14,034 nucleotides of DNA from CALMUP01 sp035327305 (GTDB lineage: Bacteria; Verrucomicrobiota; Kiritimatiellia; CAIVKH01): contig DAOLDL010000078.1 of assembly GCA_035327305.1 (NCBI GenBank), positions 1 to 14,034 of the forward strand, read 5' to 3'. A program made the translations under genes and the position numbers. Within the stretch, counting starts at the first letter, position 1; every line of letters begins with the position of its first letter. Positions 1 to 5,865 of this stretch are shown here, in pieces. The notes under the pieces were generated by a model, which was given only the letters and a program-made list of their open reading frames with translations, was not told the DNA's origin and did no database searches.

Positions 1-21
1 GTTCAACGCGTCGAGGTTTAG
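1..21 (+). CDS. C-terminal end of a probable HicB-type antitoxin (partial)
   Basis: The first 21 bases read as VQRVEV followed by TAG at 19-21. The stop lies two bases before the ATG of the hicA relic. Short HicB-family antitoxins are usually encoded next to hicA and often end in a similar beta-strand with Val-Glu-Val. The assignment therefore rests on position and six residues only. The rest of the gene lies outside the window, so whether it is intact cannot be seen. Confidence 0.35.
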   Translation, partial: VQRVEV

Positions 22-23
22 TC

Positions 24-248
24 ATGCCTAAAAGACCTCGTTTGCGTGGCCGCGAATTGATCGCGATTCTACGCCAAGCCGGACTTGCAGTGATCCGCAT
101 AAAAGGCAGTCACCATTTCCTGCGACATCCAGATGGTTGCGCAACAGTTATTCCTGTTCATGCAGGTTAAGATTTCGGCATCGGTTTGCTTGGTAAAATC
201 CTCAAAGACGTCGAATGGACAGACGAGGATTTAAGGCAAAGAATTTAA
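24..248 (+). pseudogene. hicA: HicA-family mRNA interferase toxin, broken by an in-frame stop
   Basis: HicA toxins are small double-stranded-RNA-binding-fold ribonucleases that cleave mRNA and are neutralised by HicB. From ATG 24 the frame reads MPKRPRLRGRELIAILRQAG, then a Gly-Ser-His-His-Phe block holding the conserved catalytic His, then VIPVHAG, and stops at TAA 168-170 after 48 residues. The same frame goes on as DFGIGLLGKILKDVEWTDED up to TAA 246-248, which is the usual HicA C-terminus. Read through the stop it is 74 residues, normal for the family. In relatives the stop position is often Glu, so one G-to-T change (GAA or GAG to TAA or TAG) would explain it. The product would lack its C-terminal third and is probably inactive. 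A sequencing error cannot be excluded. Confidence 0.8.
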
Positions 249-274
249 GAACGCGAACGCGCACCTCCTATGGA

Positions 275-290
275 CGCCCGAAGACGGGCG
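275..290. repeat. Small GC-rich hairpin between the hicA relic and the Rieske gene
   Basis: CGCCCG-aaga-CGGGCG is a perfect 6 bp stem with a 4-base loop, followed directly by CCCCAGGGGC, which can form a second short stem. There is no T-run after it, so it is not a standard intrinsic terminator. It lies 50 bases before the Rieske-gene start and could be a leader structure or simply GC-rich filler. Confidence 0.4.
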
Positions 291-342
291 CCCCAGGGGC
301 TTGTCGTTCGGATTGGGAACGAAGTACTTACGGAGTGAAAAA

Positions 343-1431
343 ATGGAATCACAGAAATGGCATCGACTCGGTCCCGTGGGGCAATTTACCGCCAAAACCA
401 TTCAGCAAATCAAGGTCGACAATGTTGCGATTGCCCTGACCTATCGCAACGGCGAGTTCGCCGCGATTTCCGGCCTCTGCGGTCATGTCGGCGGCCCTTT
501 GGGTGACGGAACAGTGAACGCCGAAGACTATGTCGTCTGCCCGTGGCATGGCTGGCAGTTTCATCGCGTGACGGGCGCCGCCAGGCCCGGCATTCCCGCC
601 GCAGTTCCTCGGCACGACGTCAAGGTGGAGAATGGTGATCTCTTTGTCAATCTTACGCCGGCGTCTAGTCGCATCCAACCGTCGCGGCCTGCCCACCCAC
701 TCACGCGCGAAATCAAACGCGAGCCGGGGCCCCTGCGGGTTGTCGGAATCTCCACGACGGTGATGAACAAGGAACTTCCGCGATACTCGACCTCGGAGGA
801 CCTTTTGCAGGTTGCCCTCGATCATGCCAGCGCCCAAGGCGCAGAGACGAAGCTCATTCGACTAAACGACCTCGCGTTCAGGAACTGCGAAGGCTACTAC
901 TCCAAGAGCGCTCATGCCTGCACCTGGCCCTGTACGATAACCCAAATGGACCAGTCGGATGAACTTGATAAGGTGTACGAAGCACTTGTCTTCTGGGCCG
1001 ATGTGGTGCTGGTCTCGACATCGATCCGATGGGGGTCGGCGAGTTCGCTCTACTTCAAGATGATCGAAAGGCTGAACTGCGTTCAGAACCAGATCACCAT
1101 CCATGACTGCGTACTGATTCGCAACAAAGTCGCGGGATTTGTGATTACCGGTGGACAGGATAATATCCAGGCGGTCGCGGGCCAGATGATGCTGTTCTTT
1201 GGCGAGATTGGGTTCACCTTTCCGCAGTTTCCATTCATCGCCCACAGTCGCGGCTGGTCGGCGGAGGACATGGAGAACAATATGACCCACGTGCAGGGTG
1301 ATCGGGATTTGCGTGACGGATCAAAGGCGCTGATTGACCGGTGCCTCAAGTTGGCCGAGGGTTTGATCGCCTGCGGGGAAGGGACCACGACAATTGATCG
1401 CGGCGGGAGAAAGGCGCACCGGCCAAAATGA
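343..1431 (+). CDS. Rieske [2Fe-2S] domain fused to a flavodoxin-fold NAD(P)H/FMN reductase
   Basis: The 362-residue product starts at ATG 343, with GGAG at 332-335 as ribosome binding site. An upstream in-frame TTG at 301 would add 14 residues but has no such site. Residues 1-108 form a Rieske ferredoxin domain: C46-x-H48 (GLCGHVGGPLGDG) and C66-PW-H69 (VVCPWHGWQF) would hold a [2Fe-2S] cluster, with spacing like the small soluble Rieske proteins of the NirD/ferredoxin type. Residues 121-350 look like an NADPH-dependent FMN reductase: an opening strand LRVVGIS, a Ser/Thr-rich phosphate loop at about 127-141, the FMN-contact segment TSIRWGSASSLYFKMIERL at about 206-224, and FVITGGQDN at about 266-274. 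Three cysteines (C172, C183, C187) lie where some iron-sulfur flavoproteins carry extra cysteines. There is no signal peptide, so it should be cytoplasmic. It probably shuttles electrons from NAD(P)H through FMN to the cluster. The acceptor is unknown and no oxygenase gene is adjacent. Confidence 0.85.
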   Translation: MESQKWHRLGPVGQFTAKTIQQIKVDNVAIALTYRNGEFAAISGLCGHVGGPLGDGTVNAEDYVVCPWHGWQFHRVTGAARPGIPAAVPRHDVKVENGDLFVNLTPASSRIQPSRPAHPLTREIKREPGPLRVVGISTTVMNKELPRYSTSEDLLQVALDHASAQGAETKLIRLNDLAFRNCEGYYSKSAHACTWPCTITQMDQSDELDKVYEALVFWADVVLVSTSIRWGSASSLYFKMIERLNCVQNQITIHDCVLIRNKVAGFVITGGQDNIQAVAGQMMLFFGEIGFTFPQFPFIAHSRGWSAEDMENNMTHVQGDRDLRDGSKALIDRCLKLAEGLIACGEGTTTIDRGGRKAHRPK

Positions 1432-1539
1432 ATATCCGAATCACGTTCGTCGCCGAACAAGGCGGTTCGCACCCAGGCGACGATTGGGCGCTTTAATGGA
1501 CTCGCGATTCGGGTTGCCTTGATTGTTAGTTAAGTGCCA

Positions 1540-1570
1540 ATGCATATACGTATGCCATTATTATATGCAT
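1540..1570. promoter_or_regulatory. Inverted-repeat operator of the decayed vapBC module
   Basis: ATGCATATA (1540-1548) and TATATGCAT (1562-1570) are perfect 9 bp arms separated by 13 bases. The right arm contains the first bases of the vapB start codon (ATG 1569). A nested partial repeat, GCATA-N4-TATGC, lies at 1542-1555. A TATTAT hexamer at 1559-1564 could be a -10 element, but no good -35 is seen. VapB antitoxins repress their own operon by binding palindromes in exactly this place, so this is probably the old autoregulatory operator. Confidence 0.55.
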
Positions 1571-1703
1571 GAGAACTGCATGGATCATCAAAGATGATGT
1601 TTTGTCGAGGGCGTCAGCATGAACCGGTGTTAAAGAGAAAACCGCTCTTGTTCATTTACGGCTTGAAGCCCTAATTGCCAGGGAAAGCTCCTCAAGATTG
1701 GCT
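1569..1703 (+). pseudogene. vapB: VapB-type antitoxin remnant
   Basis: From ATG 1569 the frame reads MRTAWIIKDDVLSRASA, a TGA stop at 1620-1622, then TGVKEKTALVHLRLEALIAR and ESSSRLA. This matches the VapB pattern of an N-terminal ribbon-helix-helix strand (MRT..I.DD.L..A), a TG.KEKTALV.L.LEALIARE helix pair, and a lysine/arginine tail. Two lesions are visible: the in-frame TGA at a position that is normally Leu, and loss of everything after about residue 45, where the frame runs without a break into mid-VapC sequence. The toxin-binding tail is missing. An active antitoxin is not expected. Confidence 0.75.
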
Positions 1704-1938
1704 TGTCATCCTTTTATCATCGGCGAAGTGTCCTTGGGCAATTACACTAAGGAGAGAAATCATCGCGCTTCTCCATGCACTTCCATCCCTTGATCGAGTA
1801 TCAGATGATGAAGTATTGTTCTTCACCGATAAGCACCGGTTACATGGCAAGGGAGTGGGATTAATCGGCAGATGTCAACTATGGACAATGGACAAGCGGT
1901 TGCTGAAGATCGCTGATAACATGGGGATAAGCATATAA
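1704..1938 (+). pseudogene. vapC: VapC PIN-domain toxin remnant (N-terminus lost, frameshift, internal deletion)
   Basis: VapC toxins are PIN-domain ribonucleases using a cluster of acidic residues. CHPFIIGEVSLGN continues in the vapB frame to about 1742. After one extra base near 1743 the next frame gives TLRREIIALLHALPSLDRVS, then DDEVLFFTDKHRLHGKGVGL, then LWTMDKRLLKIADNMGISI, ending at TAA 1936-1938. The N-terminal MILVDTSVW-type strand with the first catalytic Asp (about 30 residues) is absent. So are about 12 residues between GVGLI and GRCQLW, which normally hold the Asp-x-His-Leu-Leu acidic helix. The relic therefore shows one large deletion fusing antitoxin to toxin, a +1 frameshift and a second, in-frame deletion. 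It cannot encode an active nuclease. Confidence 0.8.
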
Positions 1939-1969
1939 GAGGTCTGACATGCGGCTTCTGGGGACACAC

Positions 1970-1997
1970 TTCGCCCCTATAACCTGTCGGTTATAAT
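1970..1997 (+). promoter_or_regulatory. Possible promoter with an overlapping palindromic operator
   Basis: TATAAT at 1992-1997 is a perfect -10 hexamer. The matching -35, TTCGCC at 1970-1975 with a 16-base spacer, fits only three of six positions. The palindrome TATAACC-tgtc-GGTTATA (1978-1995, 7 bp arms) fills the spacer and overlaps the -10, the usual place for a repressor site. No protein gene follows on the plus strand. Confidence 0.3.
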
Positions 1998-2002
1998 GCC
2001 AA

Positions 2003-2057
2003 CCCGGATATAAGACTGTTTTAGCCAAGACCGCCACTCGCTCATGCAATATCCGGG
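2003..2057. repeat. 9 bp inverted repeat with a 37-base spacer
   Basis: CCCGGATAT at 2003-2011 is exactly complementary to ATATCCGGG at 2049-2057. If transcription began about seven bases after the TATAAT at 1992-1997, the transcript would start inside the left arm, so the two arms could close a 5'-terminal stem. This is a reading of sequence only. Confidence 0.4.
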
Positions 2058-2080
2058 CCAAGCAATCGCGACCAACAGGC

Positions 2081-2137
2081 AAAAATTTCCAGTAATTGGA
2101 ACTTTTCGGGAATTATTTTCCAATGATTGGAATTTTT
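2081..2137. terminator. TTCCA-N5-TGGAA palindrome doublet folding into one long hairpin (possible bidirectional terminator)
   Basis: Two palindromes, TTCCA-GTAAT-TGGAA (2087-2101) and TTCCA-ATGAT-TGGAA (2118-2132), sit 31 bases apart centre to centre, about three helical turns. Together with an A-run before (2081-2085) and a T-run after (2133-2137) they form one hairpin of about 20 pairs with a 16-base loop, one bulge (2088), one mismatch and one G-T pair. A-run/T-run flanks are typical of bidirectional terminators. On the minus strand it lies about 100 bases after the M20 hydrolase stop and could end that transcript. It could equally be a dispersed intergenic repeat. Confidence 0.45.
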
Positions 2138-2233
2138 GCAATCATATCTTCCCGGCGGTTGCATTTTGACCGTGTATCACGTCAAGGCGACGCCGGGCGT
2201 CTCTGCGGGTGGTCGCTGGGTATAAGAGCAGGC

Positions 2234-3496
2234 TTAATCAGATGTTCCAGCAATTACTTTATCCGCCATCAATACATATGCCCTTATCGTGGCGTCCAAA
2301 TGTTTGATAGGTGTATCCTCTTCCTTGCAATGCGACAGACCGTTTGATGAATAAGCGAACATCATCACGGTTGGCATGTGGGGAACCATTTCCGCCGCAT
2401 CGTGCAACGGCCCGGAAGGAAGTATTGGCGCCGATCCGGTGATTTCCATAAGCGCCTCCTTGCCCATGGCAATCAACTTTTTATCAAATAGCCGGGGTTC
2501 TATTTGCCACAACAAGCTCCATTCGTGTTTCACGTTGTTGTCTTTGGCGGCTTTGGCGGCGGCGGCTTTGGCCTCCTTGAACATTTTTGCCAGTGTCTTG
2601 GCGTTCAATGCGCGCTGATCAATGGATAAATCGCAAACGCCGGGCACTGCCGTAACTATGCATGGCTCGACTTTAACCACACCGCAGGTGCAGACCACAT
2701 TGGCGCCCGGCCTGGAGTGACGCCGGGCAATTTCCCGGACCTCAAGCGCAAATTGAGCCGCGGCGAGAAAAGCGTCCTTGCGCATGGGGATGGGGGTCGA
2801 TCCGGAGTGGGCGGCTTGCCCGATGAATCGGATCATGTGCCGCTCAACACCAAAGGTTCCGAGAACAATCCCCGCCGGTTTGTTCATTGATTCCAGCACC
2901 GGACCTTGTTCAATGTGCAGTTCCAAATATGCCTTGGCCGGAATCTTTTTCAATTGCTTGTGCGCATCAAGCATCGTCTTCAGGTTGACTCCGTTTTCCT
3001 TGAGGGCATCCGGCAACAGCACGCCATCGCGATCTTTGAGATTTTTAACCTCGTCAATTTTCAGCGTGCCGCCGGCGGCGGATGATCCGAGCAGGCTTCG
3101 CCCAAAGCGGGAACCTTCCTCGTCCGCCCAATCAACCAGTTTTAAGGTCAGCGGAGGCGTCCCTGCCGCCTTGTGCCGGCGCAATACTTCCAAGGCGGAA
3201 AGCGTTCCGAGGCAACCATCCAGCCAGCCGCCATTTGGCACGGAATCAAGGTGTCCGGCGATCAAAACGCAATCCTTGGATTTTCCCGGCAATGTAACCC
3301 ACTGATTGCCGGCGGAATCGACTTCAACGGACAGTCCAAGCTCGGATTTTACTTTTTTCCGAAACCATTCGCGGGTTTTGCGAAATACCGGACCCCAGGC
3401 AACACGTTGTGCCCCGTCCCGGGTGGAGGTCAGGCTGGCAAGTTCCTTCAGATCAGCGATCACACGTTTCGAACTCGGCGCCGGCAATGTACTCAT
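2234..3496 (-). CDS. M20-family zinc amidohydrolase (N-carbamoyl-amino-acid hydrolase / allantoate amidohydrolase type)
   Basis: The 420-residue length is usual for the HyuC/AllC/beta-ureidopropionase branch of M20 dizinc hydrolases, which release carbamate or ammonia from N-carbamoyl amino acids, allantoate or ureidoglycine. Metal ligands are in place: H82 (AGHLDS), D93 (WLDGCLG), E126/E127 (DWADEEGSRF), H194 (LELHIEQGP) and H389 (GLSHCKEED). The dimerisation-lid motif AAHSGSTPIPMRKDA follows at 229-242. The substrate-side motif near 280-285 reads IVTAVPG where relatives often have a PxxxNxIPG pattern, so the substrate cannot be named. ATG 3496 is preceded by AGAGGA at a proper distance. It lies 77 bases downstream of ettA on the same strand, with a possible promoter between. 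No purine- or hydantoin-degradation genes are nearby. There is no signal peptide, so it is cytoplasmic. Confidence 0.85.
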   Translation of the reverse strand: MSTLPAPSSKRVIADLKELASLTSTRDGAQRVAWGPVFRKTREWFRKKVKSELGLSVEVDSAGNQWVTLPGKSKDCVLIAGHLDSVPNGGWLDGCLGTLSALEVLRRHKAAGTPPLTLKLVDWADEEGSRFGRSLLGSSAAGGTLKIDEVKNLKDRDGVLLPDALKENGVNLKTMLDAHKQLKKIPAKAYLELHIEQGPVLESMNKPAGIVLGTFGVERHMIRFIGQAAHSGSTPIPMRKDAFLAAAQFALEVREIARRHSRPGANVVCTCGVVKVEPCIVTAVPGVCDLSIDQRALNAKTLAKMFKEAKAAAAKAAKDNNVKHEWSLLWQIEPRLFDKKLIAMGKEALMEITGSAPILPSGPLHDAAEMVPHMPTVMMFAYSSNGLSHCKEEDTPIKHLDATIRAYVLMADKVIAGTSD

Positions 3497-3520
3497 GTTG
3501 TATCCTCTCTTTCCATGGCA

Positions 3521-3549
3521 ACCATAAAATCATGAAATGGTTGAGGCAA
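3521..3549 (-). promoter_or_regulatory. Possible sigma70-type promoter for the M20 hydrolase gene
   Basis: On the minus strand TTGCCT (3549-3544) and TATGGT (3526-3521) are 17 bases apart, each matching four of six consensus positions. Transcription would start near 3514, giving a short leader that includes the ribosome binding site. The gene may thus be expressed separately from ettA. Confidence 0.35.
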
Positions 3550-3573
3550 TCACAAAGATTTCCGCAACAGGGA

Positions 3574-5250
3574 TTACGAACGACGAATCGGTTTGAATTT
3601 CATGCGATGGGGGTTATCCGCGTCATCACCTAACCGGCGACGGCGATCTTCGTGGTAGGCTTCGTAATTTCCCTCGAACCAGGTAACCACGCTATCGCCT
3701 TCAAACGCCAGGATATGCGTGGCGATTCGATCCAGGAACCAGCGGTCATGGCTGACCACCACCGCGCAACCGCCAAAACTCATCAAACCTTCCTCCAGCG
3801 ATCGCAAAGTGTCCACATCAAGATCATTGGTTGGTTCATCGAGCAGAAGCACGTTTCCGCCGGAACGAAGAAGTTTGGCGAGGTGGACGCGATTGCGCTC
3901 GCCGCCGGATAGCTGGCCGACTTTTTTCTGCTGGTCGCCGCCTTTGAAATTAAACCGTGCGCAATAGGCCCGGCTGTTCATTAATTTTCCGCCGAGATCA
4001 AGAAATTCCGCGCCACCGCTGATTTCTTCGTAGACGGTTTTATTACCTTCGAGATGATCGCGAAATTGGTCCACGTACGACAAACGGACCGTGGATCCGA
4101 TCGCGAGTTCGCCTTCAGTCGGTTTCTCGGTGCCCATGATCATTTTAAACATGGTGGTCTTGCCTGCGCCATTTCCGCCGATCACGCCAACAATGCCGCC
4201 TCGGGGAAGATCGAAGGAAACATTTTCAAACAGGACGCGGTCATCAAAGCTTTTGGAAAGTCCCTTGGCACGGATGACCAAATCGCCCAGCCGCTCGCCG
4301 GATGGAATTTGAATTTGCAAATTGCTTTCGCGAGTGTCGATCTGCTGGGCGGCCATTTCCTCATAGCGGGCGATACGGGCCTTGTTTTTCGCCCGACGGG
4401 CGGAAGGATTCATGCGAATCCACGAAAGCTCCTGTTGCAGGAGTTTTTGACGACTGGCCGCGATCTTGGCTTCCCGCTCGGACTCTGCTTCTTTTTGAAT
4501 CAACCACTGTTCATAGTTGCCTTTGTACGGATACCCGTTGCCACCGTCCAACTCGAGTATCCACTCCGTTACGTTGCTTAAAAAGTAGCGGTCGTGCGTT
4601 ATAACAACCACGGTTCCGGAAAAGTTTTTCAAATAGTTCTCGATCCAGGCAACCGACTCGGCGTCCAGATGGTTTGTCGGTTCGTCCAGGAGTAGCACGT
4701 CAGGATTAGACAACAGCAGGCGGCACAGTGCCACCCGTCGCTTTTCTCCTCCCGATGTCCGCTGAATAGGCGCATCACCGGGAGGAAGCCGCAACGCCTC
4801 CATGGCCATTTCAACCTGATGATCAAGTTCCCATAATTCGCGGGTATCGATGATGTCCTGCAATCGCCCCAACTCGTCGTTTAATTTTTCCTGTTCCTCG
4901 TCGGACAAATCGTCGCTTAGCTTTTCACAAATGGCGTCATAGCGGTCGAGGATGGCGCGGGCTTCGGCCACACCTTCATTGACGATTTCAGCCACGGTTT
5001 TGTCCTGATCAAATTGCGGTTCCTGGGGCAGATAGCCAATGCGGGCATTCTTTGCCCGGTAAACCTCGCCCATGTAATCGTTATCCAGGCCGGCCATGAT
5101 GCGTAGTAGCGTCGATTTGCCGGCGCCGTTTCCGCCTATGACGCCGATTTTTGCGCCAAAGAAAAACGCCAGGTTGATCTCATTCAGTATCGTGGTTTTA
5201 TTGTGCTGTTTGGTTAGTCGTTGAAGATTAAATACATATTCACCAGCCAT
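3574..5250 (-). CDS. ettA: Energy-dependent translational throttle protein EttA (ABC-F ATPase)
   Basis: EttA binds the ribosomal E site and gates the first elongation steps according to the ATP/ADP ratio. The product is 558 residues (E. coli EttA: about 555). The chosen start, MAGEYVFNL at 5250, fits the family N-terminus and follows TTGGAG nine bases away. An upstream in-frame ATG at 5346 would add 32 unlikely residues. Domain 1: Walker A GGNGAGKST (39-47), SGGEKRR signature (176-182), Walker B LLLDEPTNHLD with catalytic E190. The 'arm' insertion characteristic of EttA is at about 95-140. The tRNA-contacting linker, containing WIRMNPSARRAKNKARIARY, spans about 240-315. Domain 2: Walker A GGNGAGKTT (358-366), LSGGERNRV (447-455), LLLDEPTNDLD with E472. 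The basic tail RRRRLGDD ... KFKPIRRS is also typical. No membrane segments, as expected for ABC-F proteins. Confidence 0.95.
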   Translation of the reverse strand: MAGEYVFNLQRLTKQHNKTTILNEINLAFFFGAKIGVIGGNGAGKSTLLRIMAGLDNDYMGEVYRAKNARIGYLPQEPQFDQDKTVAEIVNEGVAEARAILDRYDAICEKLSDDLSDEEQEKLNDELGRLQDIIDTRELWELDHQVEMAMEALRLPPGDAPIQRTSGGEKRRVALCRLLLSNPDVLLLDEPTNHLDAESVAWIENYLKNFSGTVVVITHDRYFLSNVTEWILELDGGNGYPYKGNYEQWLIQKEAESEREAKIAASRQKLLQQELSWIRMNPSARRAKNKARIARYEEMAAQQIDTRESNLQIQIPSGERLGDLVIRAKGLSKSFDDRVLFENVSFDLPRGGIVGVIGGNGAGKTTMFKMIMGTEKPTEGELAIGSTVRLSYVDQFRDHLEGNKTVYEEISGGAEFLDLGGKLMNSRAYCARFNFKGGDQQKKVGQLSGGERNRVHLAKLLRSGGNVLLLDEPTNDLDVDTLRSLEEGLMSFGGCAVVVSHDRWFLDRIATHILAFEGDSVVTWFEGNYEAYHEDRRRRLGDDADNPHRMKFKPIRRS

Positions 5251-5765
5251 AATTCCGTTCTCCAATAAGAAGCGAACTTTAGCGGGTGGATTCGGGCGGT
5301 AAAGCCCAAATGCCGGGGAAAATTTCCTCACCTGTAGAGCGTTCATCGGTAAAAAAAATGAAAATCATGGTCAATCAACGGGTCCGGCCAGGATGAACCA
5401 ATTCCGATCCCGTGATTGTTTATCGCCGAGCCACCCGCTTAACAAAAAAAGAAGTAGAATAATCCGGGATCACATTCGGAGGTATATAGTATCCGCCATT
5501 TGGTTCCGGTTAACCCAACCGCTGTTCTGACGGGACGTGACTTGCGTGATCGATCGGCGTACCGCATGCCAATATGATGAGTGATAAGGAACCCCCATAA
5601 ATGCAAGCAGTGGCAGTGTCCCCTGTCTATCAACAAGTATTTACAAAGTTTTAAATGTCGTACCTGGAAAGCGTGGCGAGCACCAGGCATTGCAGGCCGC
5701 GGCCGTCATGCATAACATGGCAACGGCACGCGTCAAAATTGCCGCAATATGGACAAAAGACATAA
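5251..5765. other. Region before the contig break with no recognisable gene
   Basis: About 515 bases between the ettA start and the N gap. All frames are short, and none matches a family I know. Minor palindromes are present (CGGTT-N5-AACCG near 5503-5517; GATCGATC near 5550) but no clear promoter or terminator. At the very edge a minus-strand frame (5651-5764) is cysteine-rich and is discussed among the findings. Confidence 0.5.
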
Positions 5766-5865
5766 NNNNNNNNNNNNNNNNNNNNNNNNNNNNNNNNNNN
5801 NNNNNNNNNNNNNNNNNNNNNNNNNNNNNNNNNNNNNNNNNNNNNNNNNNNNNNNNNNNNNNNNN
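5766..5865. other. Assembly gap of exactly 100 N
   Basis: One hundred N in a row is the conventional placeholder for a scaffold gap of unknown size. Sequence on the two sides should not be treated as contiguous, and the distance between ettA and the SUMF1 gene is unknown. Confidence 0.95.

Larger units (their letters stand above)
1939..2233. other. Intergenic stretch without a gene, rich in inverted repeats
   Basis: No reading frame here resembles a protein I recognise. The stretch lies between the vapC relic (plus) and the end of the M20 hydrolase gene (minus). It holds a palindrome at 1978-1995 overlapping a TATAAT hexamer, a 9 bp inverted repeat at 2003-2057, and the TTCCA/TGGAA doublet at 2081-2137, described separately. 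From about 2138 to 2233 I see nothing specific. Confidence 0.6.

Noticed and set aside
1428..1496. Tiny ORF of 22 residues (MNIRITFVAEQG...) whose ATG overlaps the stop of the Rieske gene as ATGA.
   Set aside because: The overlap suggests coupling, but the peptide is very short, matches nothing I know and has no proper ribosome binding site. It is most likely chance.
24..1938. Functional toxin-antitoxin systems (HicAB, VapBC).
   Set aside because: Both toxins carry stops, frameshifts or deletions in essential parts; they are annotated as relics.
2096..2347. Plus-strand open frame of 83 codons running into the M20 gene.
   Set aside because: It spans the palindrome doublet, overlaps the antisense end of the M20 hydrolase, and reads like random sequence.
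2778..3305. Plus-strand frame of 175 codons opposite the M20 hydrolase.
   Set aside because: Antisense shadow of a gene with clear catalytic motifs; the translation has no domain-like pattern.
4054..4581. Plus-strand frame of 175 codons opposite ettA.
   Set aside because: Antisense shadow of the strongly supported ettA gene.
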